44,843 bases of DNA from Photobacterium sp. Ph5 (GCF_022129445.1 NZ_JADQAQ010000040.1:1-44843), one strand, 5' to 3'. Shown: positions 1 to 8,890, numbered from the stretch's first letter. Numbers and translations are program-made. Notes: a model not told the origin generated them from the letters alone.

Positions 1-19
1 AAGGATATGAGCTAGCTAA

Positions 20-53
20 GTCTCTTGAACACAATGACTTGTGATCAAGAGAC
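20..53. repeat. Long interrupted inverted repeat, possible terminator of the upstream gene
   Basis: A 9-bp outer stem (GTCTCTTGA / TCAAGAGAC) and a 5-bp inner stem (CACAA / TTGTG) are separated by single unpaired A residues, with a TGAC loop. A T-rich run begins about 15 bases downstream (69-82), further than usual for an intrinsic terminator, so the element could instead be a regulatory hairpin ahead of the gene that starts at 129. The gene to the left lies outside the window. Confidence 0.45.
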
Positions 54-128
54 AGCGTTTAACGTGCCTTTTTCTTTTTTTTATATGTTAATATCGGTCA
101 CTTCGTTTTTAGAATATCGTGGCTTACC

Positions 129-1631
129 GTGAAACAAAAAATAATAATGTTTATAAAAAATAAGCATTTTATCTTCGATCTTATAATATCTTTTTTTCTT
201 ATAGTATTATCCACCACAGCTATGGGAGCAAAGCATCATAACTATTTGTTAACACTCTTGGTGTATTTTGTTGGCGTGATGATCCTTGCTGGATATAAGC
301 GAGTTAAATACTATTTATTATTACCATTGTTTATTATAAGTTGGCTTTATTTACCTGTTGGTATGATTTATGGTTCACCGAATATTGGCTCTGTTGCATC
401 ACTATTAGATACTAATCAGCAAGAAGCATTAGAATTTATTTCTAATATTCCATCGGATATTATTCCATGGTCAGTCAGTTTATTTATTTTAATTATTGTC
501 TTTTCATTTAAGAAAACATCTTATCAAATTAAGCATGATATTCCGTTAGTCATTGGTTTAGTATTACTCTATTTTTCACCTTATAACCATTTTTTTGTAC
601 GCGGCTATCAGTCAGTTACTGATTATTTTGTGCAAGAAAAAGCACTTGAGGCTGCTTTCTCGCATAAAGTCAGTTTGGATATTCAGCAGGTATCGCCGAA
701 ATATCAAAACTATATTGTTGTTATAGGTGAGAGTATGCGTCGTGATTATATGTCGTTGTATGGTTATCCTACACAAACAACACCGTATTTAGATAAAGCT
801 AATGGGGTATTTTTAAATGGATATATTTCAACAGCACCAAATACAACAACGTCATTACCGCGCACACTTTCTTTGAGTCAAGGCCTAACGTTTGAGCCTA
901 ATATTAACTTTATTAATCTAGCAAATAGCGCAGGGTTTAAAACGTACTGGTTATCTAACCAAGGGAAAATAGGACGTTATGATACGCCCATTTCAAAATT
1001 TGCAATTTTAAGTAATGAAATGCACTTTTTGAAAAATGGTAGCTTTAATGGATCAATTAATTATCAAGATTCTGACTTATTACCATTATTTAAACAGGCT
1101 TTATTAGAACCAACGCAGCAGCATAAGTTGATTGTTGTTCATCTAATGGGATCACATGCTAAATTTTGTCGTAGGATAAAACATGATGATTATCATTTAA
1201 AATATAAACAATTATCTTGTTATTTATCAACATATCGAGAGTTTGATAATTTGATGAAAAAAATGGTGGGGTTATTAAATAGTCGTCAGCAATCATATTC
1301 ATTACTTTATTTTTCAGACCACGGTTTAAGTGATAAACATAAAAAAGGTAAAGACGTATATTTGGTACACGGCGCAGATCACAAATCAAATTATGAAGTG
1401 CCATTCTTTATTCTATCAAGTGATAGTAAGCAACATGACATGTTGAATAAGCAAGTTAGTGCTTACCACTTTTTATCATTATTTTCTGACTGGACTGGCA
1501 TTACATCAAAAAAAGTGACGCCATTATCCATTGAACAAATTAATGATAAAGATATAAAGGTATTTAATTATACAAATATGGTTGACTTTAATAAACTTGC
1601 TGAAGATCCTGCAGTTAAAATTAAAAGTTAA
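129..1631 (+). CDS. Phosphoethanolamine transferase-like protein (EptA/CptA/OpgE superfamily)
   Basis: This inner-membrane protein of 500 residues has about five hydrophobic segments in residues 1-165, followed by a periplasmic sulfatase/alkaline-phosphatase-fold domain. Visible signatures are VIGESMRRDYMSLYGY (metal site, around residue 200), an NTTTSLPR segment whose T239-T241 sit where the catalytic threonine of the family lies, a VHLMGSH motif, YFSDHGLSD and HGADHKSNYEVP. Family members move phosphoethanolamine from phosphatidylethanolamine to lipid A, core sugars or osmoregulated glucans. The CGTAT...PC motif of true EptA is absent, so the acceptor is probably not the usual lipid A phosphate; the acceptor is unknown. 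The GTG start at 129 is the first plausible one, but its ribosome-binding site is weak. The gene is monocistronic, closed by the hairpin at 1666. Confidence 0.8.
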   Translation: MKQKIIMFIKNKHFIFDLIISFFLIVLSTTAMGAKHHNYLLTLLVYFVGVMILAGYKRVKYYLLLPLFIISWLYLPVGMIYGSPNIGSVASLLDTNQQEALEFISNIPSDIIPWSVSLFILIIVFSFKKTSYQIKHDIPLVIGLVLLYFSPYNHFFVRGYQSVTDYFVQEKALEAAFSHKVSLDIQQVSPKYQNYIVVIGESMRRDYMSLYGYPTQTTPYLDKANGVFLNGYISTAPNTTTSLPRTLSLSQGLTFEPNINFINLANSAGFKTYWLSNQGKIGRYDTPISKFAILSNEMHFLKNGSFNGSINYQDSDLLPLFKQALLEPTQQHKLIVVHLMGSHAKFCRRIKHDDYHLKYKQLSCYLSTYREFDNLMKKMVGLLNSRQQSYSLLYFSDHGLSDKHKKGKDVYLVHGADHKSNYEVPFFILSSDSKQHDMLNKQVSAYHFLSLFSDWTGITSKKVTPLSIEQINDKDIKVFNYTNMVDFNKLAEDPAVKIKS

Positions 1632-1665
1632 CTATCAACGTTATGTCTCTCGAAAGTTGATTTGT

Positions 1666-1700
1666 AAGAAAGGCTAAGTGTATAGCACTTAGCCTTTCTT
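1666..1700. terminator. Perfect 15-bp stem-loop terminator
   Basis: AAGAAAGGCTAAGTG pairs perfectly with CACTTAGCCTTTCTT around a 5-base loop (1681-1685). The stem ends in TTTCTT and follows the stop of the phosphoethanolamine transferase-like gene, so it probably terminates that transcript. Confidence 0.8.
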
Positions 1701-2062
1701 ATATATTCTATTTAGTGTTTGCATAATTAAAATGAACTTAGAATCTATATTGATGTGCTGCTAAAGTAAAAATATATATTTCATTAAGGAATAGATTCAG
1801 ATAAAGGATAATAAACATTCCATACTAACTATAACATCTTAACGTAATACAGCGTTTATCAGTGTCTTGATGTTTTTGTTAAATAGTTTTATCACCTTTG
1901 GTTCAGTAAAAATATTTTGTGATGTTGATAACAAAAACTTTTTTCGCGATGATTTTTTATTTCTTAAATAATACGTCATCACAAAAAAACGATCATTTAT
2001 TCCATAATTAAATTTAATTGATAGTTTGATAATTACATTAGGTCGTTATTAAGGATGAATTA
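1701..2062 (+). promoter_or_regulatory. Long leader/promoter region of speF
   Basis: This gene-free AT-rich stretch lies ahead of speF. It holds a CRP/FNR-like element (1918-1933) and a 33-codon ORF at 1870-1971 (M-F-L-L-N-S start, stop TAA), with a second overlapping ORF starting at 1922. Escherichia and Salmonella speF is controlled by an ornithine-sensing leader peptide, SpeFL, of 34 residues. The peptide here does not visibly share the SpeFL arrest sequence and has no strong Shine-Dalgarno, so this is only a positional analogy. Confidence 0.4.
1918..1933. promoter_or_regulatory. Candidate CRP/FNR-type site upstream of speF
   Basis: TGTGA-N6-TAACA matches 9 of 10 core positions of the CRP half-sites TGTGA/TCACA. 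It lies inside the longer inverted repeat TTTTGT...ACAAAA (1915-1936). It is 130 bases ahead of the speF start, a workable activator distance if the promoter is downstream. No experimental support is available here. Confidence 0.35.
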
Positions 2063-4246
2063 ATGAAAAAATTATCTATAGCTATTAGTACTCATATTTC
2101 TGATGATTTCTTACCTATATCAGAAGCTCTAAGTAATAAGTTAAATAGGAAAGTAATTAAAATAGATAATGTTGCCTTAACTGATGTCTCTGTGGTTATT
2201 TTGACTAAAAATGATCTTGAAAATAATGTTCAAGAACAATTAGATAATACCGGGTATAATTTACCTATTTTCTTAATTGCTGATCGTGAGACAGAAATAG
2301 GTGCCGATGAGTATAAGGTACTCACAGGTGTTATTGATCTAAAGAAACAGTCTGTTGATTATTATGCACACCAAATAAATGAGGCAGGGATAAAATACGA
2401 GTCACGATTGTTACCCCCATTTTTTGCGAGGCTTACTGACTATGTTGACATGGGGAATGCTGAATTTGACTGCCCTGGACATCAAGGAGGGCAATTTTAT
2501 CGTAAGCACCCTGCAGGTAAGCAGTTTTATGATTTCTTTGGCGAAAATCTTTTTCGTAGTGATCTCTGTAATGCTGATGTTGCGCTTGGCGACTTATTAA
2601 TTCATGAAGGAGCTGCATGTCTGGCACAGCAGCACGCCGCGAAAGTATATAATGCCGATAAAACGTATTTTGTTTTAAATGGTACTTCCGCTTCAAATAA
2701 AGTGGTATGTAATGCATTGGTGACAGAAGATGATTTGGTTTTATTTGATCGAAATAACCACAAATCAAATCATCATGGTGCGTTAATTCAAGCGAGAGGT
2801 TTGCCTGTTTATGTAGAAACAGCGCGAAACCCATGGGGATTTATTGGCGGCATTGATGAGCATTGCTTTGACGAAGCTTATATACGCCAACAGATAGCAA
2901 AAGTAGATCCAGAAAGATCAATGGCTGAACGTCCATTCCGTTTAGCGGTTATTCAACTCGGTACTTATGACGGTACTATTTATAATGCACGTTTTGTTAT
3001 GGATAAATTAGGTCATCTATGCGATTACATTTTATTTGATTCGGCATGGGTAGGGTATGAACAATTTATTCCAATGATGAAAGATTGCTCTCCATTATTG
3101 TTAGAACTCAATGAAAATGATGCAGGTGTCATTGTTACTCAATCAGTTCATAAGCAGCAGGCTGGTTTTTCCCAAACATCGCAGATCCATAAAAAAGACC
3201 GTCATATAAAAGGACAAGCGCGATACTGTAATCATAAACGTTTTAATAATGCGTTTATGATGCATGCGTCAACATCGCCATTTTATGCATTATTTGCAGC
3301 TTTAGATGTTAATGCTCAAATCCATGATGGTGATGCAGGGCGGCAATTATGGCGTAATGCAGTTGAAATAGGAATTAATGCACGTAAAGAAATTTTAAAT
3401 AGTTGTGACATGATCCAACCCTTTATTCCAGCCGAAATTGAGGGGAAATTATGGCAGGAATATTCAACATCAGAGATAGCGACCAATAAAAAGTTCTTTA
3501 TGTTTGAACCTCATGCGGCTTGGCATAAATTTGAGAACTATGGCGAAGGACAATATTTTGTTGATCCTTGTAAGTTGTTATTAACAACACCTGGGATTGC
3601 AGATGATGGTAGCTACGACAATTTCGGTATACCTGCAACGTTGCTTGCGAACTTCCTTCGTGAAAACGGCATTATTCCCGAAAAGTGTGATTTAAACTCA
3701 ATCCTATTCTTATTAACGCCAGCTGATGATATGGGAAAAATACGGCAATTAGTGGCTCAGATTAATCGTTTTGAAAAATATGTAAAAGATGACGCGCCAT
3801 TGGAAGTTGTATTACCGCATGTCTATGAGATGAATAAAGCGCGTTATCACGGCTACACACTTCGCCAGTTATGCCAAGAAATGCATGACATGTACAAACA
3901 GTTAAATGTGAAAGAGTTACAAAAGAGGATGTTCCGTTGTCAGCATTTTCCTGAAATGGTTTATAAGCCTGATATCGCAACGCAAAAGTACTTACGTGGT
4001 GAATGTGATTATGTTCCATTAAAACAAGCATTAGGTCGTGTTGCTGCTGAAGGAGCACTGCCTTATCCCCCAGGTATATTGTGCGTGATTATGGGAGAAA
4101 TATGGACGGATGATGTTGTTAATTATTTCTTGTCATTAGAAGAAGGGATAAATCGTTTCCCTGGTTTCGCTCCTGAAATTCAAGGTGTTTATTTAGAAGA
4201 TATAAATGGGCGGATAACAGCTCATTGTTATGTCATTAAAGATTAA
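2063..4246 (+). CDS. speF: Inducible (degradative) ornithine decarboxylase
   Basis: This PLP enzyme converts ornithine to putrescine and CO2, consuming a cytoplasmic proton, and is used in acid stress and polyamine supply. Its 727 residues match the family's usual ~710-730. Order: an N-terminal receiver-like wing domain (1-~110), then the fold-type I PLP domain beginning at LPPFFARLTDYV, with FDCPGHQGG, LLIHEG, VLNGTSASNK and FDRNNHKSNHHG. The Schiff-base lysine is K364 in QSVHKQQAGFSQ, and the C-terminal domain has LRGECDYV and EGALPYPPG. Near-continuous similarity to Escherichia coli SpeF rather than to lysine or arginine decarboxylases makes the assignment firm. AAGGAT lies 6 bases ahead of the ATG. 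potE follows after a 60-base gap, the classic speF-potE operon. The upstream leader suggests post-transcriptional control. Confidence 0.97.
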   Translation: MKKLSIAISTHISDDFLPISEALSNKLNRKVIKIDNVALTDVSVVILTKNDLENNVQEQLDNTGYNLPIFLIADRETEIGADEYKVLTGVIDLKKQSVDYYAHQINEAGIKYESRLLPPFFARLTDYVDMGNAEFDCPGHQGGQFYRKHPAGKQFYDFFGENLFRSDLCNADVALGDLLIHEGAACLAQQHAAKVYNADKTYFVLNGTSASNKVVCNALVTEDDLVLFDRNNHKSNHHGALIQARGLPVYVETARNPWGFIGGIDEHCFDEAYIRQQIAKVDPERSMAERPFRLAVIQLGTYDGTIYNARFVMDKLGHLCDYILFDSAWVGYEQFIPMMKDCSPLLLELNENDAGVIVTQSVHKQQAGFSQTSQIHKKDRHIKGQARYCNHKRFNNAFMMHASTSPFYALFAALDVNAQIHDGDAGRQLWRNAVEIGINARKEILNSCDMIQPFIPAEIEGKLWQEYSTSEIATNKKFFMFEPHAAWHKFENYGEGQYFVDPCKLLLTTPGIADDGSYDNFGIPATLLANFLRENGIIPEKCDLNSILFLLTPADDMGKIRQLVAQINRFEKYVKDDAPLEVVLPHVYEMNKARYHGYTLRQLCQEMHDMYKQLNVKELQKRMFRCQHFPEMVYKPDIATQKYLRGECDYVPLKQALGRVAAEGALPYPPGILCVIMGEIWTDDVVNYFLSLEEGINRFPGFAPEIQGVYLEDINGRITAHCYVIKD

Positions 4247-4259
4247 ACCTGAAATTTTG

Positions 4260-4286
4260 ATCGCTCTATCAAAATGATAGGGCGAT
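4260..4286 (+). repeat. Intergenic hairpin between speF and potE
   Basis: ATCGC-T-CTATC and GATAG-G-GCGAT form an 11-bp stem (one T-G wobble) around a 5-base loop. No T-run follows, so it is unlikely to terminate. It ends just upstream of the potE ribosome-binding site and could stabilise the speF message or tune potE translation. Confidence 0.5.
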
Positions 4287-4306
4287 ATTTTCCTCGGAGG
4301 AATTCT

Positions 4307-5617
4307 ATGAGTGTTAATAATAAGAAAATGTCAGTTATTCAATTAACTGTGCTCACTTTTATTAATATGGCAGGCTCTGGCATTATTATGTTGCCATCGA
4401 AATTAGCGCAAGTAGGGACTATTTCTGTTCTTTCTTGGTTAATTACAGCGTTAGGTTCTTTAGCTTTAGCCTATGTATTTGCTAAATGTGGACGTTTTAG
4501 TAAACGTGAAGGTGGTATGAATGGTTATGCGTCTTATGCTTTTGGCAAATCAGGGGCATTCATGGCGGGGTGGACTTACGGTCTTTCGTTATTAATTGCG
4601 AATATTGCGATAGCAATTACGTGTGTTGGTTATGGTGCTGCATTTTTTAATGCCACGCTAACACCTTTAGAAACAGGGTTATATACCATTGCTATTCTTT
4701 GGCTGTGTACCTTAGCCAATTTTGGTGGAGCAAATATTACCGGTAAGATTGGTACTTTTACTGTATGGGGGGTGATTTTACCTGTTTGTTCTTTGGGTAT
4801 TATTGGGTGGTTTTACTTTTCTCCAGAGATGTACGTAAGTGCGTGGAACCCACATCAACTGCCTTTTGGTGAGGCTGTCAGTGCTTCAATTGCGATGACA
4901 TTATGGGCATTTCTTGGCTTAGAGTCAGCTTGTGCGAACTCAGATGCGGTGGAAAATCCAGAGAAGAACGTCCCAATTGCGGTATTAGGTGGAACATTAA
5001 TTGCTGCTGTGGTTTATATTGTTTCAACAAATATCTGTTCAGGCATTGTTGCTAATGACATGTTAGCCAGCTCTTCTGCACCATTCTCAACAGTGTGGGC
5101 TGCTATGTTTGGTACGACTGCTGGTAAAGTTGTAGCTGGACTTGCTGTGTTAGCATGTGCAGGGTCATTATTAGGTTGGCAGTTTACAATAGCTTCTGTT
5201 TTTAAAGCATCTTCGGATGAGGGATTTTTCCCGCAACTATTCTCTGAGGTTGATCATCGAGGTACACCAATAAAAGGAATGGTTGCAATTACTATTATTC
5301 AGTCATTGCTATCATTAATGACTATTTCTCCAACGTTAAATGAACAATTTGAAGCTCTTGTTAATTTAGCTGTAGTAACGAATGTTATTCCTTATATTCT
5401 TTGCATGGCATCTATTTTTATTATTGAAAAAATTGCTCATGAAAATAAGCATGATATGCGTATTACAAATACCTTAGCCATAATAGGTACAGTGTACAGT
5501 TTCTATGCATTATATAGTTCAGGTTATGAAGCTATGATGTGGGGCTCTATGGTGACATTCCTTGGATGGTCTGCGTATGGTTTGATTGCTGAAAATCATG
5601 AAAAGTTAGTTAATTAA
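4307..5617 (+). CDS. potE: Putrescine-ornithine antiporter
   Basis: This APC-superfamily inner-membrane exchanger imports ornithine and exports the putrescine made by SpeF, which completes the proton-consuming cycle. The 436 residues (E. coli PotE has 439) form about 12 membrane segments. Near-identical family blocks include NMAGSGIIMLPSKLA at the N terminus, SIAMTLWAFLGLESACAN with the conserved glutamate of the substrate site (residues ~200-215), GSLLGWQFTIA and NLAVVTNVIPYIL. I place the start at 4307 because GGAGG lies 6 bases upstream and the length then fits the family. An in-frame ATG at 4274 would add 11 residues encoded by the intergenic hairpin and is unlikely. Confidence 0.96.
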   Translation: MSVNNKKMSVIQLTVLTFINMAGSGIIMLPSKLAQVGTISVLSWLITALGSLALAYVFAKCGRFSKREGGMNGYASYAFGKSGAFMAGWTYGLSLLIANIAIAITCVGYGAAFFNATLTPLETGLYTIAILWLCTLANFGGANITGKIGTFTVWGVILPVCSLGIIGWFYFSPEMYVSAWNPHQLPFGEAVSASIAMTLWAFLGLESACANSDAVENPEKNVPIAVLGGTLIAAVVYIVSTNICSGIVANDMLASSSAPFSTVWAAMFGTTAGKVVAGLAVLACAGSLLGWQFTIASVFKASSDEGFFPQLFSEVDHRGTPIKGMVAITIIQSLLSLMTISPTLNEQFEALVNLAVVTNVIPYILCMASIFIIEKIAHENKHDMRITNTLAIIGTVYSFYALYSSGYEAMMWGSMVTFLGWSAYGLIAENHEKLVN

Positions 5618-5625
5618 TATTGTAT

Positions 5626-5660
5626 AAACTAGTACTTATCGATGAGATAAGTACTAGTTT
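5626..5660. terminator. Perfect 15-bp stem-loop, bidirectional terminator
   Basis: AAACTAGTACTTATC pairs with GATAAGTACTAGTTT around the loop GATGA (5641-5645). It sits between the convergent potE and the minus-strand regulator gene and can serve both. Confidence 0.8.
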
Positions 5661-5672
5661 AATGAGTAATGG

Positions 5673-6116
5673 TTAATATAAGTTATGGTCAAGTTTCACT
5701 CCATAATTACTCCATAACATATATCTTTTAGCACTATTACTTGATGTGTACATAGTTTGATGACAATGAAGACACTCAACAAAATACATATTATTTTTTT
5801 CTTTCATAATATGTAAATGACGTCTATTACAGAGCTTACAAGATAAGCGTTGAACTTTTTGATTAACATCAATTCGTCTTGAAAATTTATTAACATCATT
5901 AGATTTTAAAATATCTAAAATGTTTTTTTTCATAGGATGATCTTTTAACATGTGGTTGATGGCTAATGAGTAGATATAAGGTATAGATACATTATTGTTT
6001 TCTATATTTGTTATTTTTGAAACTGATACACCTAAAAATCCAGCAAAATCTTTTTTGCTATATTCTAATAAGAATCTAGCAGCAATAAATTTTTCAGCTG
6101 TATTAATATCAAGCAT
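5673..6116 (-). CDS. Small HTH regulator with C-terminal zinc-ribbon-like motif
   Basis: This is a 147-residue protein of unknown target. The first ~70 residues contain a Cro/C1-type helix-turn-helix (YSKKDFAGFLGVSVSKITNIEN). The C-terminal part has two CxxC knuckles (CKLC ... CLHC) about 25 residues apart, suggesting one bound zinc. It is a plausible transcription factor, but I do not recognise a named family. The start is placed at 6116 because AAGGA lies about 8 bases ahead in the minus direction. An upstream ATG at 6170 would add 18 poorly supported residues. The gene is convergent with potE, so a link to the polyamine operon is only positional. Confidence 0.7.
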   Translation of the reverse strand: MLDINTAEKFIAARFLLEYSKKDFAGFLGVSVSKITNIENNNVSIPYIYSLAINHMLKDHPMKKNILDILKSNDVNKFSRRIDVNQKVQRLSCKLCNRRHLHIMKEKNNMYFVECLHCHQTMYTSSNSAKRYMLWSNYGVKLDHNLY

Positions 6117-6298
6117 TAAATATTCCTTTTTAAGTTCATTGTGGGGAGGATGAATATGACTATTTATCATACTGTTATTGCATGATCTCTTATGAGATCG
6201 GTATCATAAAATAATATTTATTCTTTATTATGGTCAGTTATATTCTGATATATGTTTTTTAATGGTTAATTTGGCTTATTAAAATAATGGTCATTGCT

Positions 6299-6433
6299 AT
6301 GAATTTACAGTGGATGTGTTTATTTTTTGTTATATTTATTGTGGGAGTTATTATAGTATTGACTGATTCGAACGAACCTAATATTGGCGTAACTAATACA
6401 CCTCAAGATCAAAAAAAGAGAGATAAAACCTAG
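6299..6433 (+). CDS. Possible small single-pass membrane protein (44 residues)
   Basis: This short ORF encodes an N-terminal hydrophobic helix (residues ~5-22, with F, V, I and L runs) followed by a charged, Asn/Asp/Lys-rich tail ending QKKRDKT. That layout is typical of small bacterial inner-membrane proteins. No strong Shine-Dalgarno is visible, and an in-frame ATG at 6287 is an alternative start. It may be real because its composition is non-random, but no homologue is recognised. Confidence 0.35.
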   Translation: MNLQWMCLFFVIFIVGVIIVLTDSNEPNIGVTNTPQDQKKRDKT

Positions 6434-6520
6434 TGAATAAGTATTAATTAATACTATAAAAAAACATTATAGAACCTCAATTTTATATACTGAAAAATAA
6501 CTCATCAATATATAGGGCAG

Positions 6521-6751
6521 TTGTTTGAAAAATGCTTATCATCTTCATTATATGATCTTGGGGTAGACAAATATTGCTTGGAACTTAATGATAAAAAAGT
6601 AATAGCTAGAACAGTAAAACTGCTTATACCCGTCGTTAGAAAGGAAATTGACGCCAGATATGGTCACTTTTTAGTTCGTTATGCTGAATACCTTGATTTA
6701 GATAGAAAGCGGATGGTTTATAATTTGACACGGAGAAAAATGTATCATTAA
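6521..6751 (+). CDS. Hypothetical small basic protein
   Basis: This ORF of 76 codons begins with TTG at 6521, with AGGG 3 bases ahead, which is tighter than ideal. The product is soluble, rich in Lys, Arg and Tyr, predicted mainly helical, and ends in a basic segment (LTRRKMYH). A strong intrinsic terminator follows 60 bases later, which favours a real transcript. I do not recognise a family or function. Confidence 0.4.
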   Translation: MFEKCLSSSLYDLGVDKYCLELNDKKVIARTVKLLIPVVRKEIDARYGHFLVRYAEYLDLDRKRMVYNLTRRKMYH

Positions 6752-6810
6752 GTGTATTTAATTACTTAACCATTTAAATTATAAAGCTATTTTACGTATA
6801 TTTATCATTT

Positions 6811-6853
6811 AACGCTAATACAGGCTGTTACTGCTATGTATTAGCGTTTTTTT
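6811..6853 (+). terminator. Intrinsic terminator
   Basis: AACGCTAATACA pairs with TGTATTAGCGTT (12 bp, loop of 14) and is followed directly by a run of T. It closes the short-ORF region 6299-6751. Confidence 0.85.
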
Positions 6854-6983
6854 CCAATTAATCGCTATGTTTCATGGTAATGAGGTTAAGGCTATTTGGT
6901 CCTGATTTTTATATGAGTCAGCGTATAAACAGGTCTATACATTCATAATGAGCGCAAATGATATATTACTTAAACATTTTTTA

Positions 6984-6999
6984 CTTAGGTATAGCTAAG
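6984..6999. promoter_or_regulatory. Palindromic element CTTAG-N6-CTAAG upstream of eptA
   Basis: This inverted repeat with 5-bp arms lies about 255 bases upstream of the eptA start; a third CTAAG-like copy occurs at 7017-7022. PmrA/BasR boxes that control eptA elsewhere contain direct CTTAA-type repeats, so this is only a loose resemblance and could be chance. Confidence 0.25.
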
Positions 7000-7034
7000 A
7001 TCATTCTTCTATATTTACTAAGGATAAAAGAAAT

Positions 7035-7178
7035 ATGTTTAGCGTTATGCTTAATCATTATGTGAATCTTTGTTTTCATTTAAAATGCCAATCAAAATGT
7101 ATAGATATTAGTTGTTTGTATGTTTTTGGCTATATAATTCGCCGCCAAAATGGAATCAGTTCGCCAAGGCCGGCATAA
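7035..7178 (+). CDS. Possible small Cys-rich ORF in the eptA leader
   Basis: This 47-codon ORF starts with ATG at 7035 behind a good AAGGA Shine-Dalgarno and stops 77 bases before eptA. The peptide carries four cysteines within 15 residues (C13, C18, C22, C27) and a basic C-terminal part. It could be a leader peptide or chance. Nothing similar is recognised. Confidence 0.28.
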   Translation: MFSVMLNHYVNLCFHLKCQSKCIDISCLYVFGYIIRRQNGISSPRPA

Positions 7179-7255
7179 CGTATATCGTGAACATCTTCTA
7201 TCATAGTTATGTTGACGCGATATCACTATGATAATTATTCTTGGGAATGGATATA

Positions 7256-8890
7256 ATGAAACTTCGCTTAACCAGCGTATTATATACACTACTTGTCGCA
7301 CTCTTTTTTACGGCAATACAGAATATTGCGCTATGGCAACACATTACAGCGCTTTTTGAGAGCCAGCCACCAAAGAGCATTATTTTTGCTGTTTCTATTC
7401 CTATTTTTATTTGTGCGGCACTAAATCTTATTTTCACACTGCTTATTTGGCCTCGTATTTATCGCATACTTATCCCATTACTGATTATTTTGTCATCATT
7501 GGCAACATATGGCATGTATAGCTATGGTGTGTTCTTTGATTACGGCATGATCGTTAATATTTTCGAGACGAACACAGGCGAAGCTGCCAGCTATTTATCT
7601 TTAGGTGGTGGGCTATGGTTACTTGCAATTGGTATTATTCCCGCGGTTCTCTTTACTACGATGAAGGTGCAATTCAAGCCATTTATTAAAGAGCTTGCAT
7701 CTAAATTACTATCGATTGTGATTTCGTTGGTTGTGATCGGTATTATTGCGGCTGGCTATTATAAAGATTACGCTTCGTTAGTACGTAATCACTCAGAAAT
7801 CAAAGCCCTAATTAATCCGACCAATTACTTATCAGCGACGTATCGTTATGCGCATTACCAGTTAATTGAAGCGAATATGCCATTTACCCATATTGGCACT
7901 GATGCTGTAGATAAACATGCGGCAATCACAGCAACAACCAATAAACCCAATGTGGTGGTAATGGTACTCGGTGAAGCATCACGTTCTATGAACTATTCAT
8001 TAAATGGCTACACGCGTGATACCAATCCACAATTATCAACCCGTAATGTGATCAGTTTTCTTAATGTGAAATCCTGTGGTACGGCAACTGCCGCTTCAGT
8101 GCCTTGTATGTTTTCTGACATGACCAAAGCGAATTACGATCCAATTAAAGCACGCCATCAAGATGGTGTATTAGATGTCTTGCATCATGCAGGTGTTGAG
8201 GTGTTATGGAAAGATAATGATGGTGGATGTAAAGGGGCATGTGATCGCGTTAAGCATATTGAAATGAGTGCTGAGATTGATCCTAGCCTATGTCATAACG
8301 GCTCTTGTTATGATCAGATTTTACTTAAAGGCTTACAGCAATATATTGATGATGCTAAGCAAGATACGATGATTGTGTTACATATCATTGGTAGTCATGG
8401 ACCAACGTATGACGATCGCTATCCGGCAAAATTTAAAGTGTTTACCCCTACTTGTGATACCAGTGATTTACAAGATTGTACCCAACAACAAGTGAAGAAT
8501 ACTTACGATAATACGATTGTGTATACCGATCATATTTTGAGTCAAGTTATTGATATGCTAAAGCAAGATGATCATCATGCTAATACCGCAATGTTCTATA
8601 TGGCTGATCATGGTGAATCATTGGGTGAGGATGGCGTCTATTTACATGGCTTACCTTATGCTATTGCACCAAAAGAACAAACGACGGTACCACTGATATT
8701 ATGGTTATCGCCTGAATACCAAAAAAGTCAGCATATTAATCGTGCATGCTTAGAGAAAGAAGCTACTACTGGGGGATATTCGCAGGATTACTTATTTCAT
8801 TCATTACTTGGCATGATGGATGTTAAAACAAACGTTTATGATCCTAAGCTAGATATATTCTCACAATGTCGTAATATTAGCGCCCATTAA
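7256..8890 (+). CDS. eptA: Lipid A phosphoethanolamine transferase
   Basis: This enzyme transfers phosphoethanolamine from phosphatidylethanolamine to lipid A phosphates at the periplasmic face, lowering surface charge; relatives include MCR. Its 544 residues match E. coli EptA (547). Five membrane segments occupy ~1-160 and the rest is the sulfatase-fold domain. Catalytic features are VLGEASRSMNYSLNGY, SCGTATAASVPCMFS (C274, putative nucleophile T278), WKDNDGGCKGACDR, HIIGSHGPTY, YMADHGESLGE and YLHGLPYAIAP. The conserved disulfide cysteines are present. The start at 7256 is preferred over a TTG at 7241 because the GGGA at 7243-7246 is then correctly spaced. dgkA follows 43 bases later and recycles the diacylglycerol by-product, so the two genes probably form one operon. 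Confidence 0.95.
   Translation: MKLRLTSVLYTLLVALFFTAIQNIALWQHITALFESQPPKSIIFAVSIPIFICAALNLIFTLLIWPRIYRILIPLLIILSSLATYGMYSYGVFFDYGMIVNIFETNTGEAASYLSLGGGLWLLAIGIIPAVLFTTMKVQFKPFIKELASKLLSIVISLVVIGIIAAGYYKDYASLVRNHSEIKALINPTNYLSATYRYAHYQLIEANMPFTHIGTDAVDKHAAITATTNKPNVVVMVLGEASRSMNYSLNGYTRDTNPQLSTRNVISFLNVKSCGTATAASVPCMFSDMTKANYDPIKARHQDGVLDVLHHAGVEVLWKDNDGGCKGACDRVKHIEMSAEIDPSLCHNGSCYDQILLKGLQQYIDDAKQDTMIVLHIIGSHGPTYDDRYPAKFKVFTPTCDTSDLQDCTQQQVKNTYDNTIVYTDHILSQVIDMLKQDDHHANTAMFYMADHGESLGEDGVYLHGLPYAIAPKEQTTVPLILWLSPEYQKSQHINRACLEKEATTGGYSQDYLFHSLLGMMDVKTNVYDPKLDIFSQCRNISAH

Noticed and set aside
2433..2834. 133-codon minus-strand ORF inside speF
   Set aside because: Antisense shadow of a strongly conserved gene; no independent signals.
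6933..6940. A second GTCTATAC match to the HutC operator core
   Set aside because: Far from the GntR cluster and not paired with a sugar gene; eight bases match by chance easily.
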